Under the pieces are notes generated by a model. It saw only the letters and a program-made list of their open reading frames with translations, was not told where the DNA came from and made no database searches. The position numbers and the translations under genes were made by a program. DNA of 64,000 nucleotides, taken from NCBI RefSeq assembly GCF_042648145.1, contig NZ_JBHRWV010000002.1, positions 248,001 through 312,000 on the forward strand, in the 5' to 3' direction. This DNA is from Salinicoccus sesuvii. GTDB lineage: Bacteria; Bacillota; Bacilli; Staphylococcales; Salinicoccaceae. This document shows positions 41,611 through 50,480 of this stretch, piece after piece. The stretch's first letter is position 1; each line of letters begins with the position of its first letter.

Positions 41611-42873
41611 ATGTACAATTATCATATCTGTCCACATCGTCATGTTTTCTGTATCGATCAGAAGAGTTTTTTTGCCAGTGTGTCCTGCATGTTGAAGGGG
41701 TTGGACCCGATGACGACAAAGCTTGCGGTTGTTGCAGATACGAAAAGCCCAGGTGCCGTGGTGCTTGCAGCCACCCCTGAACTGAAAAAGCTCGGGATTA
41801 GAACCGGGTCTAGATTATTTGAAATTCCACAACGGAATGACATCTATATTATCAACCCTGCTATGAAGACATATCTCGACTACTCTACACGCATTACCGA
41901 GATTGCACTGAGGTACGTTGCGCCCCAGGATTTCCATCAATATTCGGTAGATGAGTTTTTTATGGATGTGACAGATAGTTTCCGGATTTTCAAAGACAGT
42001 CCGTATACACTTGCCAAAAGGATCCGGGCTGAAGTTTACCGCGAGACCGGCATCGATTGCGCGATTGGTATCGGTGAAAATATTTTACTCAGTAAGCTTT
42101 CGCTCGATATTGAAGCAAAACACGCAATGGATGGTATTGCTGAATGGCGGTATCACGATGTACCGGAGAAACTGTGGCCCATCAAACCGCTCCGCAAGTT
42201 TTGGGGGATAAACAAACGGAGCGAGATCAAGCTGAATGAACGGGGCATATTCTCAATAGGTGACTTGGCAAAGTATTCCCCCGTCCATCTAAAGCGCGAC
42301 TTTGGCGTCGTTGGCATCGACTGGCACCTGCATGCGAACGGCATCGACTTCAGTACCATCAGAGAGAAGCATATCGCTCATTCCCCCTCTATAGTAAAGA
42401 GTCAGATACTCATGCGGGACTATCGATTGGAGGAAACATACGTTGTCATCTTGGAACATGTAGACGAAGTCACGCACCGGCTTAGAGTTTCTGGAAGGCT
42501 GGCAAGAACTGTGCAATTCGCTCTCGGCACAGCAGAAGGGAAAGTCTACCGTAAGCAGTTCACCATCCACGACGGCACACACGACGGTGATGTTATTATG
42601 AAGCGGATCTGGGCGCTGCTTGGCGCTATGGCGGATCCATATGCGTATTACCGTACTATAAGTATTTCACTGACGAATTTTATCCCGGCGCACATCAGAC
42701 AGATTTCACTTTTTGATGACGTAGAGGCAGCAGAACGCCGTGATCGACTGCTGCAAACTGTCGATCGGCTCAAGGTCAAGTATGGCCAGCTCTCCGTCAT
42801 GCGGGCATTGAGTTGTACGGCACCGTCTACATTAAAACTGCGGGAAGGCCTGATTGCTGGTCATAAAAGGTAA
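41611..42873 (+). CDS. Y-family translesion DNA polymerase (UmuC/YqjW-like)
   Basis: A 420-residue error-prone polymerase copying past damaged bases. Catalytic acids are in FCIDQKSFFASVSC (Asp near residue 15) and YSVDEFFMDV (Asp-Glu near 113). The thumb region has helix-hairpin-helix-like sequence (GIFSIGDLAKYS), and the little finger extends to about 370. QISLFDD near residue 366 fits the QxxLF beta-clamp binding motif. It resembles B. subtilis YqjW/UvrX and the LexA-regulated UmuC homologue of S. aureus, which also lies downstream of parE-parC. GGGAGGG precedes ATG 41611. Confidence 0.92.
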   Translation: MYNYHICPHRHVFCIDQKSFFASVSCMLKGLDPMTTKLAVVADTKSPGAVVLAATPELKKLGIRTGSRLFEIPQRNDIYIINPAMKTYLDYSTRITEIALRYVAPQDFHQYSVDEFFMDVTDSFRIFKDSPYTLAKRIRAEVYRETGIDCAIGIGENILLSKLSLDIEAKHAMDGIAEWRYHDVPEKLWPIKPLRKFWGINKRSEIKLNERGIFSIGDLAKYSPVHLKRDFGVVGIDWHLHANGIDFSTIREKHIAHSPSIVKSQILMRDYRLEETYVVILEHVDEVTHRLRVSGRLARTVQFALGTAEGKVYRKQFTIHDGTHDGDVIMKRIWALLGAMADPYAYYRTISISLTNFIPAHIRQISLFDDVEAAERRDRLLQTVDRLKVKYGQLSVMRALSCTAPSTLKLREGLIAGHKR

Positions 42874-42921
42874 AACTCCTCCTAAAGGGTATAGGGATAG
42901 GGGCTCTTTGTTTCGCGTATG

Positions 42922-42951
42922 TGACGCATAGGCTCTCCCGAGTGGTATAAT
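42922..42951 (+). promoter_or_regulatory. Candidate promoter of the fem leader
   Basis: TGACGC (42922-42927), 18 bases, TATAAT (42946-42951). A short palindrome, ATACATAGATGTAT, overlaps the -10 (42950-42963). Confidence 0.5.
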
Positions 42952-42956
42952 ACATA

Positions 42957-43115
42957 GATGTATAGTTACCGGCTATAAGCTAAAGCGACGGATGGGTGGG
43001 CAAAACAGGCATTCAAAGGGCGAATTTGCCTGACGTCTTTTGAAAATCATGGAGATGACCCGGCAAATCTGATAATATAATCAAAGTATGAAAATTAGTT
43101 GACAGGAGTGCCATT
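42957..43115 (+). ncRNA. Unassigned 5' leader RNA of the femABX operon
   Basis: About 160 bases lie between the probable transcription start and the first fem gene, with no open frame. It includes GGCAAA (about 43000) matching TTTGCC (about 43029), a nested CAGGCA/TGCCTG hairpin, and GACG/CGTC pairing around them, so a compact structure is likely. I cannot match it to a riboswitch or T-box class: no AGGTGGNACCGCG-type box is present. It could be a regulatory RNA or a plain leader. Confidence 0.35.
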
Positions 43116-44375
43116 ATGCAATTTACAGAGTTGACCATAGAGGAATTCGACCAGTTTACCAGAACTCACTTCAGTCACTTCACCCAGACCAAAGAGAATT
43201 ATCTACTGAAGCAATCTCAAGGAGTAGAGACGTATCTCGTCGGTGTGAAGGATGGGGAATCGATCAAGGCTGCGTGTCTTGTAACATTGACCCCAATGAT
43301 GAAAGTATTCAAATACGCCTACAGCAACCGCGGTCCCGTGATGGATTACGCTGATAAACAGGTGTTCGATGTGTTTTTTGAAGGTCTGCATGCATTTTTG
43401 AAACCGAAGAAAGTCATGCACGTCAGAATTGATCCCTATGAAGTCATTAAGGAAAGAGATCATGATGGCGAGGTCCTCAATGACCGAGACAATGGGTATA
43501 TCTTCGACCACTTCAAAGATCAAGGCTTCAAACACGATGGTTTCACTACAGGATTTGATCCGGTTCTGCAAATCCGGTGGCATTCGGTTCTTGAACTCGA
43601 AGGCAAAGATCCGAAGACGCTACTCGATGACATGGATAGCCTGAGGAAGCGGAACATCAAAAAAGCTCAAAAGCATGGACTCCACATCCGTTATCTGGAG
43701 CTTGATGAGATTGATGTATTTAGGAAATTCATGCGGGATACGTCGGAGAAGAAAGCATTCGTTGATCGTGATGATGCCTACTATATCAGTCGCAAAGAGC
43801 ATTTTGGCGATAATGTCATCATTCCACTTGTGTATGTCAATCTGGATGAATACACCGCATCCATCGCAAAGGATAGGGATGCACTGGTTAAGAACATCGA
43901 GAAGACCAACAAAGATCTCGAAAAGGATCCAGATAATCAGAAAGCAGCAAAAAAAATCGGTAACTTCAAAGATCAGTTAAAGAATATAGAAGATAAGCTT
44001 GCTGAAGGAGAGGCACTAAGAGAAACGCATGGTGAAGAACTGCCAATCGCCAGCGCCTATTACTTCATCACGCCACACGAGGTCGTGTACCTGGCAGGAG
44101 GAAGCGATAATGATTTCAGACACTTTGCAGGTAGCTACTTGATCCAATGGCATATGATCAACTATGCACTGGAGAAGGGGATCGATCTGTATAACTTCTA
44201 TGGCATCAGTGGCAACTTCTCCGAGGAAGCGGAGGACTATGGCGTCATCCAGTTCAAGCGCGGCTTCAATGCTAAAGTGTTCGAATATGCTGGTGACTTT
44301 ACTAAACCGGTCAATGGACCCGCATACAACGCCTACAAGACGCTGACGAAATTAAGGGATAAGATAGGGAGGTAG
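43116..44375 (+). CDS. femA: FemA-like peptidyltransferase (interpeptide bridge)
   Basis: A 419-residue tRNA-dependent peptidyltransferase of the FemABX family. It resembles S. aureus FemA, which adds glycines 2 and 3 of the pentaglycine bridge on lipid II, in order: MQFTELTIEEFDQF, SHFTQTKENY, KVFKYAYSNRGPVMDY, a FDPVLQIRWHSVL block, the LRKRNIKKAQKHG segment, a charged coiled-coil arm at about residues 245-305, and the domain-1 return YNFYGISGNFSEEAEDYG. Acts at the inner membrane face. First of three tandem fem genes; 7 bases to the next. Confidence 0.92.
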   Translation: MQFTELTIEEFDQFTRTHFSHFTQTKENYLLKQSQGVETYLVGVKDGESIKAACLVTLTPMMKVFKYAYSNRGPVMDYADKQVFDVFFEGLHAFLKPKKVMHVRIDPYEVIKERDHDGEVLNDRDNGYIFDHFKDQGFKHDGFTTGFDPVLQIRWHSVLELEGKDPKTLLDDMDSLRKRNIKKAQKHGLHIRYLELDEIDVFRKFMRDTSEKKAFVDRDDAYYISRKEHFGDNVIIPLVYVNLDEYTASIAKDRDALVKNIEKTNKDLEKDPDNQKAAKKIGNFKDQLKNIEDKLAEGEALRETHGEELPIASAYYFITPHEVVYLAGGSDNDFRHFAGSYLIQWHMINYALEKGIDLYNFYGISGNFSEEAEDYGVIQFKRGFNAKVFEYAGDFTKPVNGPAYNAYKTLTKLRDKIGR

Positions 44376-44382
44376 CGGATAG

Positions 44383-45657
44383 ATGAAATTTGTTGAGCTG
44401 ACAGAGAGTCAATATAAAAACTATATCGAAAAAGGTGAGGAGTCCGCCTTCTTCCAGATGATAGAAAATAAAAGGAATCGCGAGATGGACAAGGATAAGG
44501 TGCGACTCCTTGGTGTCAAGGACGAGGCGGGGACTGTAGTCGCTGCGTGCCTTTTCACCTTGAAGAAGACCGTGATGGGCAAGTATTTCTACTATTCGAA
44601 CCGCGGGCCGGTTCTTGACTACCATAACCATGAACTCGTCCGTTTCTTTCTCCAGGGGCTTACGCAGTACTTGAAGAAGAACAACGGACTTTATGTCAAG
44701 CTGGACCCGAACTGGATCTACCAAAAATACGATAAGGACGTTAACCCGAAAACGGATTATCCTGAGCAGGATGCGCTGATTGAAATAATGGAAGCGGAAG
44801 GTTATGCGCACCAGGGGTTCACACGCGGATACTCAAGAACATCACAGGCGCGCTGGATGAGTGTGCTGGATCTTTCAGGGTACAACGAAAACAGTCTGCT
44901 GAAATCCTTTGATTCCCAGAGGAAGCGGAATATAAAGAAAGCCGAGAAATATGGGGTTCAGATCAGGTTTCTTGAACTCGATGAGATTGATATATTCCTC
45001 AAACTGTACTTGGATACGAGCGAGCGGCAAAGCTTTTTCACACCGCCGGATCCACAAAAATACTATTCAAACCTCAAAAAAGCATATGGCGATAAGATTA
45101 TTATGCCATTGGCCTATATAGAATTGGACAAGTACATCAGTAACCTTTCGGATGGCATTGAGAATGCTGAGTCTAAACGCAACCAGCTGATGGAGAAGGA
45201 TACGAAGAATGAGAAGACGCTTAACAAGATCAATGAACTCGATAAACAGATCGATAAGATGAGCGAAGACCGTATGCAAGCAAGTGAACTGCGCAAGAAT
45301 GAAGGCAATGTACTGAATCTTGCTTCTGGTATCTATTTTGAAACACCGTATGAAATGGTCTACCATTCTGGTGCGAGTTCCACTGCATTTTCTCAGTTCG
45401 TAGGCCCTTACATGATGCACTTCGAAATGATGAAGTATTGCATGAATAAAGGCATCAGCCGATACAACTTCTACGGTGTAAGCGGAGATTTCTCAGAAGA
45501 CGGCGAAGATTATGGGGTCTATCGTTTCAAGCGTGGTTTCAATGCGGAAATCGAGGAGCTAGTCGGAGACTTTGTAAAGGTCATCAGTAAAATGCCTTAT
45601 AATGTTTATAAAGTGAAGCGGAAGATTGAGCAGAAGAGAGCTGCAAAATCCAATTGA
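44383..45657 (+). CDS. femB: FemB-like peptidyltransferase (interpeptide bridge)
   Basis: A 424-residue FemABX enzyme most like S. aureus FemB, which adds glycines 4 and 5. Shared features are YYSNRGPVLDY, YVKLDPNWIYQKYDKD, TSQARWMSVLDL, FDSQRKRNIKKAEKYG, a coiled-coil arm (about 250-305), and YNFYGVSGDFSEDGEDYG. GGGAGGT lies before ATG 44383, seven bases after femA. It ends just before the third fem gene, so the three are translated from one message. Confidence 0.92.
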   Translation: MKFVELTESQYKNYIEKGEESAFFQMIENKRNREMDKDKVRLLGVKDEAGTVVAACLFTLKKTVMGKYFYYSNRGPVLDYHNHELVRFFLQGLTQYLKKNNGLYVKLDPNWIYQKYDKDVNPKTDYPEQDALIEIMEAEGYAHQGFTRGYSRTSQARWMSVLDLSGYNENSLLKSFDSQRKRNIKKAEKYGVQIRFLELDEIDIFLKLYLDTSERQSFFTPPDPQKYYSNLKKAYGDKIIMPLAYIELDKYISNLSDGIENAESKRNQLMEKDTKNEKTLNKINELDKQIDKMSEDRMQASELRKNEGNVLNLASGIYFETPYEMVYHSGASSTAFSQFVGPYMMHFEMMKYCMNKGISRYNFYGVSGDFSEDGEDYGVYRFKRGFNAEIEELVGDFVKVISKMPYNVYKVKRKIEQKRAAKSN

Positions 45658-45683
45658 CCATCACAGGAAAGGTTGTCCCAAAT

Positions 45684-46928
45684 ATGAGAACATCACCCAT
45701 CCAGCCAGAGACTTTCAAAGCATTCATGGCCGAGTACGACAGTTATGCTCACTATATGCATGATTCGCTGTATTATGACTATATTTCAGAGGTTCAGGAT
45801 ACCCACATCCTTGGATTATATGAAGCGGATGCGCTTATCGGAGTTTCTATGATTAGTGGCCGTTCTGTACTGAAGCGGTACAGAATTTTCACGTCTCATG
45901 CCGGACCGTTGATCCAGCCGTTCTCGAATGAAAGACTGAAGTTTTTCCTAAAAGAGATTGATGCGTACGCAAAAAAGCAGGGTGCGATCAAAATGGTCCA
46001 TTCTCCTTACCAGATTTATCAGATGCGCAATAGCGACGGCGAAGCAATCGATAGCGAATTGAACAACCCTGAGATCATGGAAGTATACAGCAGCCTTGGG
46101 TATAGCCACAATGGATTTACAAAGCAACTGGTGACTAGTGAGATGCTGAGATATCAAGCTGTGCTCGATATCAGTAGGGATGAAGATGCACTTATAAAAA
46201 GTATGGATCAAAAAACCCGCTACAATACACGAGCGAGTGAGCAGATGTGCATCAGGGTGAGGTATCTGGAAGAAGATGAATATGATAAATTCATAGAGAT
46301 CTATAAAGATACCGAAGAGCGCATCGGTTTTGATCCTGTGAGCAGTCAGAAAATCAAGACCCTTCTTCGAACTTTGAAAGACCGTACTTATCTGACACTG
46401 AGCTATATCGATTTAGAAGAATATTTGGCGAAGCTCAGCGAAGAACTCGAGACACTCGTCTCCGATCAGAAGGAGATGCAGAGTAAGCTTGATAGTGGGC
46501 AAGGAACGAAGCGCATGAAGGGCAGACTGAATGAGTTGAAGGATCTGGTAGCTAATAAAGAAAAGCGTCTCGAGAAAATCCGTGGCGTCCAAGCTGAGTA
46601 TGGAAATGTCATAGAACTCTCCGCTGGTATGTATTACTACAACACCCATGAAATGGTCTATCTTTTCAGTGGCAGCTATCCTGAGCATTCCATGTTCATG
46701 GGTACCAACTACACAACATGGCATATGATCAAGGAAGCTAAGAAATTGGGAGTCGGACGTTTTAATTTCTTTGGACTGACTGGAGACTTCACGGAAGCAT
46801 CAAAGGACTACGGGGTCTATAAGTTCAAAAAGGGCTATGATCCATTGATAGAGGAATTGCCGGGGACATTTGAAAAAATATTCAACAAACCGGTGTACAA
46901 GCTAGCCCAGAAAATGAATAAAGTTTAG
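45684..46928 (+). CDS. Third FemABX-family protein
   Basis: A 414-residue FemABX protein. Domain order is as in FemA and FemB (two GNAT-like folds with a helical arm at about residues 250-310, and YNFFGLTGDF-like FNFFGLTGDFTEASKDYG at the end), but key stretches differ: MDQKTRYNTRASEQ replaces SQRKRNIKKA, and SHAGPLIQP replaces SNRGPV. It is closer to FmhA/FmhC or Lif-type proteins than to FemX. TTG 45654 would overlap femB but lacks a ribosome binding site; ATG 45684 follows GGAAAGG. It may add or replace a residue (for example serine or alanine) in the bridge, or give immunity to a wall hydrolase; both are inferences. Confidence 0.85.
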   Translation: MRTSPIQPETFKAFMAEYDSYAHYMHDSLYYDYISEVQDTHILGLYEADALIGVSMISGRSVLKRYRIFTSHAGPLIQPFSNERLKFFLKEIDAYAKKQGAIKMVHSPYQIYQMRNSDGEAIDSELNNPEIMEVYSSLGYSHNGFTKQLVTSEMLRYQAVLDISRDEDALIKSMDQKTRYNTRASEQMCIRVRYLEEDEYDKFIEIYKDTEERIGFDPVSSQKIKTLLRTLKDRTYLTLSYIDLEEYLAKLSEELETLVSDQKEMQSKLDSGQGTKRMKGRLNELKDLVANKEKRLEKIRGVQAEYGNVIELSAGMYYYNTHEMVYLFSGSYPEHSMFMGTNYTTWHMIKEAKKLGVGRFNFFGLTGDFTEASKDYGVYKFKKGYDPLIEELPGTFEKIFNKPVYKLAQKMNKV

Positions 46929-46932
46929 ATGA

Positions 46933-46969
46933 AAAAAGGAGCTATAGCAAATTGCTATAGCTCCTTTTT
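46933..46969. terminator. Bidirectional terminator after the fem operon
   Basis: An 18-base perfect stem (46933-46950 with 46952-46969), flanked by A and T runs. The right arm contains the last codons and the stop of the opposing symporter gene. Confidence 0.9.
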
Positions 46970-48703
46970 GTTGTAGGTGTTCTCTAGTAGTGTACCGTAT
47001 TTTTTATTCCAAATCTTGTAGGAAATGAAATAGAATATGGCAGTTACAACGACTAGTCCAAGAATGATCGGCCAGAACCACCCGGAAACAACACCGTCCT
47101 GATAGGCAAGTCCGATATTGGAAAATAGTACAAAACAGAATACCATGGCGCCAACGAGTATCGTTGTAACCGGCAGCGCAAACTTCCACGGCACCATATC
47201 CACCTTAGGATTGTATGTGAAATCATGTGGTCTCGCTAACGGCCTGACGATTCCAGATACTATCATGATCACAACAGCGAGTACAAAGAGCATACCTTGG
47301 ATATGGATAAAGCTAATGTTGAACTCGATTCCAAAGAAGGTCGGCAACCCCCATATCAGCATGTAGTATAGAACAACATGGACAATGATGGCGACTTTTG
47401 GACCAATTGGCGGCACCTTTTTAGAGAAGATACCGACAAGTATGATTGCGATGACCGGGATATTGAAAAATCCGGTGAACTCTCTGATGATATTCCATAG
47501 ACCATCCGGTGCACGGAGCAGCAGAGGGGCGATAAAGAAGGAAGTCAGTGCCAGAAGTGTACCAAACCATTTACTGATTGTGATCATTTCTCTGTCTGAT
47601 GCATTCTTTTTGAATTTAACTTTATAGATGTCGTATGCAAACATGGTTGCTGCACTGTTGAGCAGTGAGTTGAAACTGGAAAGCACTGCCCCAAGAAGTA
47701 CAGCAAGGAAAAATCCACTTAAAATAGGCGGCAGCAGTTCATTAATCAAAGCCGGGTAGGCAAGGTCCATATTTTGAAGATCTGATCCATACAGATGAAA
47801 AGCGATAATTCCTGGAATCATCATCATGAATGGGACAAGCATCTTAAGAAAGCCGGTGAAAAGTGTTCCTTTTTGACCTTCAGCTAAACTTTTAGCTCCA
47901 AGTGTCCGCTGGATAACATACTGATTAGTTCCCCAATAGAACAAGTTGGCAAAAATCATACCTGTGAATATTGTGCCAAAAGGGACGGAATCTTCGCTTG
48001 AACCAATTGAATTGAGCTTCTCAGGATTTTCCGTTGCGATTGTCTTCATTCCTTCGAAGATATTACCGTTACCGAGTGCGTAGAAGCCGATAATCGGAAC
48101 AAGGAGACCGATAGCTAAAAGTCCAATACCATTTAAAGTGTCCGATATGGCAACAGCACGTAGTCCACCGAAAATTGCATAGCAGGCACCAATAATGCCT
48201 ACTATCCAAATGACAATCCACATGGACTGCTCAAGAGACAATCCAAGAAGTTCTGGTACATCGAAGAGCTGGAGTACGGCAATAGCGCCTGAATAAAGTA
48301 CAGAAGGAATTGTAACGAAAGTATATCCCATCATGAACAGGAGAGTGACCATCATACGGGTGCCTTCGTCGAATCTACTGTTTACAAATCCGGGTAACGT
48401 TGTGAAGGCACCGCCTATGTATCTCGGTAGAAGTACGAGCGCAAGAATAATAACCGATATTCCCGCCGTCACTTCCCATGCCATATTCGACATGTTTGCG
48501 CTGTAAGCCTGGCCATTTAAGCCTACTAGCTGTTCTGCAGAAAGATTTGTAAGAACGAGGGATCCAGCAATGAACCCTCCGGTAAGACCACGACCGGCGA
48601 GAAAGTAACCGTCACTGTCGCCGACAGTATTTCTCGTCTTGTAATAGGAATACCATGCGACAAATGCCATAAAAAGGATGCATGTAATAATAGTGAAAGT
48701 CAT
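46955..48703 (-). CDS. Sodium:solute symporter (SSS family)
   Basis: A 582-residue Na+-coupled transporter with about 14 helices, sugar- or organic-acid-type SSS family. Signature segments: YFLAGRGLTGGFIAGSLVLTN near the start, with Na+-site residues, GGLRAVAISDTLNG (about 190), and the FLAVLLGAVLSSFNSLLNS block (about 335). The solute is unknown. The gene ends inside the terminator it shares with the fem operon, so its last residues KKEL are written in the hairpin. The 267-base upstream region is AT-rich and shared with the serine recombinase gene. Confidence 0.88.
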   Translation of the reverse strand: MTFTIITCILFMAFVAWYSYYKTRNTVGDSDGYFLAGRGLTGGFIAGSLVLTNLSAEQLVGLNGQAYSANMSNMAWEVTAGISVIILALVLLPRYIGGAFTTLPGFVNSRFDEGTRMMVTLLFMMGYTFVTIPSVLYSGAIAVLQLFDVPELLGLSLEQSMWIVIWIVGIIGACYAIFGGLRAVAISDTLNGIGLLAIGLLVPIIGFYALGNGNIFEGMKTIATENPEKLNSIGSSEDSVPFGTIFTGMIFANLFYWGTNQYVIQRTLGAKSLAEGQKGTLFTGFLKMLVPFMMMIPGIIAFHLYGSDLQNMDLAYPALINELLPPILSGFFLAVLLGAVLSSFNSLLNSAATMFAYDIYKVKFKKNASDREMITISKWFGTLLALTSFFIAPLLLRAPDGLWNIIREFTGFFNIPVIAIILVGIFSKKVPPIGPKVAIIVHVVLYYMLIWGLPTFFGIEFNISFIHIQGMLFVLAVVIMIVSGIVRPLARPHDFTYNPKVDMVPWKFALPVTTILVGAMVFCFVLFSNIGLAYQDGVVSGWFWPIILGLVVVTAIFYFISYKIWNKKYGTLLENTYNKKEL

Positions 48704-48895
48704 TTTATCAGCTCCATGAATAAATATGAAATTATCATTTATACTATATATGTACTAATTATAGATTATTAAACACAAAGTGTAAAAATTATCCTAAAAT
48801 CGGATTCATTTCAACTGTCTATTTAACGAGGGTTTTACATACATTAACTAAAAGTGAACAATAACTATAAAAAGGTTAATAAATAATGTTTATTT

Positions 48896-48923
48896 ACTTG
48901 TTTTTTATTCACTGTATGATTAT
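48896..48923 (+). promoter_or_regulatory. Candidate promoter of the serine recombinase gene
   Basis: A TATGAT -10 lies near 48915-48920 with a TTTACT -35 about 16 bases upstream. The region also holds an imperfect dyad, TGTAT...ATACA (about 48913-48935), that could be a recombinase-binding site. Confidence 0.35.
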
Positions 48924-48970
48924 ACTTACTATACACCGTTTAAAATACATTAAGAGGGAAAGGTGTAAAA

Positions 48971-49531
48971 ATGAGTAAAATAGGATATGCGCGAGTAAGT
49001 ACCAAAGGTCAAAACCTTGAAAGTCAAATGGATATGCTCGAAGAAGCTGGCTGTATCAAGATTTTTTCAGAAAAAGTAAGTGGTAGAAAGGCTGAACGCA
49101 CGGAGCTTGAGAAATGTCTAGACTATATGCGAGAGGGCGACACAATGGTGATTACCAAGCTGGACCGCCTGGGACGTACGACAAAACAGCTTATCGAGCT
49201 GTCTACAGCACTGGAAAAGCGTGGTATTGATCTAGAAATCATCAATATGAATGTGACAACCAAAGATCCAATGGGTAAAATGTTTTTTACAATGATGTCG
49301 GCATTTGCAGAACTTGAAGCAAGCTTGCTTAGCGAACGTACAAAAAAAGGGCTTGAATCAGCGCGTGCACGTGGCAGAAACGGTGGCAGACCTGGAGTTG
49401 CAGACGATAAAAAAGCGATGATACAGTCATTGTATGATACACAGAAATATACCGGAAAACAAATTGCAGATATGGTTGGCGTATCTAGAGCGACAGTATA
49501 TAAAGTTGTAAATGAATCAAAAGAAGAATGA
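48971..49531 (+). CDS. Serine recombinase (resolvase/invertase family)
   Basis: A 186-residue small serine recombinase. The catalytic serine is in IGYARVSTKGQ (Ser10), with the conserved arginines in TKLDRLGRT, and ELEASLLSERTKKGLESARARGRNGGRPG leads to a C-terminal helix-turn-helix (GKQIADMVGVSRATVYKVV). It belongs to the Tn3/Tn552-resolvase and invertase group. AGAGGGAAAGG precedes ATG 48971. No transposase or invertible segment is visible nearby, so it may be a stranded remnant of a plasmid or transposon, or act on a local site. Confidence 0.93.
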   Translation: MSKIGYARVSTKGQNLESQMDMLEEAGCIKIFSEKVSGRKAERTELEKCLDYMREGDTMVITKLDRLGRTTKQLIELSTALEKRGIDLEIINMNVTTKDPMGKMFFTMMSAFAELEASLLSERTKKGLESARARGRNGGRPGVADDKKAMIQSLYDTQKYTGKQIADMVGVSRATVYKVVNESKEE

Positions 49532-49570
49532 TATCTAAATGTTAACATAGATAACAAAGAATAAATATTG

Positions 49571-49612
49571 AAATACCTGGTTATGGAGACAATCCAAACC
49601 AGGTATTTTTTT
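49571..49612 (+). terminator. Terminator after the recombinase gene
   Basis: AAATACCTGGTT (49571-49582) pairs with AACCAGGTATTT (49597-49608), followed by a T run. Confidence 0.88.
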
Positions 49613-49958
<346 letters not shown>

Positions 49959-49985
49959 ACAGCCACCCTCAGGCAGCTGTCCTTT
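49959..49985 (-). terminator. Terminator of the small membrane protein gene
   Basis: On the minus strand, ACAGC..GG and CC..GCTGT form a stem with a small internal mismatch, followed by a T run (A run on the plus strand). Confidence 0.55.
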
Positions 49986-49988
49986 TAA

Positions 49989-50324
49989 TCATGTTTTATT
50001 ATTATGTGCTGTATCTGGATCATTCAACTCTGCTTTTGTCGCAGGTTCTGATGCAATCTCTCTTTTCCTTCTTCTACCTCTAACGTACACCCACGTGAGT
50101 ACGCTGACGATAAACGATAATATACCGAGGAATAACGCATAACCCATTAATGGTTCCCAGTTCGTATTTTCAACGAAGTTCGGTATGATGAATGCAGCTA
50201 ACCCCATAATTATTAAAACAACGACTGGAACAATGATATATCTTCTCAAAGCAAGTCCTGCAATTGCAGTTAAAAGAATGACAGCAAGTATGCTGAAAAC
50301 ATAGAAACTTGGATTTTGTATCAT
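49989..50324 (-). CDS. Hypothetical membrane protein (111 aa)
   Basis: Not recognised. Three hydrophobic helices (about residues 7-25, 28-47 and 56-78), a basic turn VRGRRRKREIA, then a short polar tail. An upstream frame reaches 50372, but GGAGGTGAA just before the ATG at 50324 picks the shorter start, MIQNPSFYVF. It is divergent from pepF. Length and layout resemble many small membrane proteins of Bacilli; no function can be given. Confidence 0.65.
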   Translation of the reverse strand: MIQNPSFYVFSILAVILLTAIAGLALRRYIIVPVVVLIIMGLAAFIIPNFVENTNWEPLMGYALFLGILSFIVSVLTWVYVRGRRRKREIASEPATKAELNDPDTAHNNKT

Positions 50325-50480
50325 ACTTTCACCTCCAAAGGATTTAATATAAGTAATATTCTCGATTTTCACTGGTTTGAAACTTAATGCTTTTATATAG
50401 TAATGATTTTAATTTTTTGAATTTTCCTGTATAATGAAATCATTACTTCGGTTTCCGAAATTAAAGGAGTGTCAATAACA

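Noticed and set aside
42946..43115. Fem leader considered as a glycine T-box or a known riboswitch
   Set aside because: It lacks the AGGTGGNACCGCG box and any terminator, and does not show core motifs of the riboswitch classes I know, so it is only reported as unassigned.
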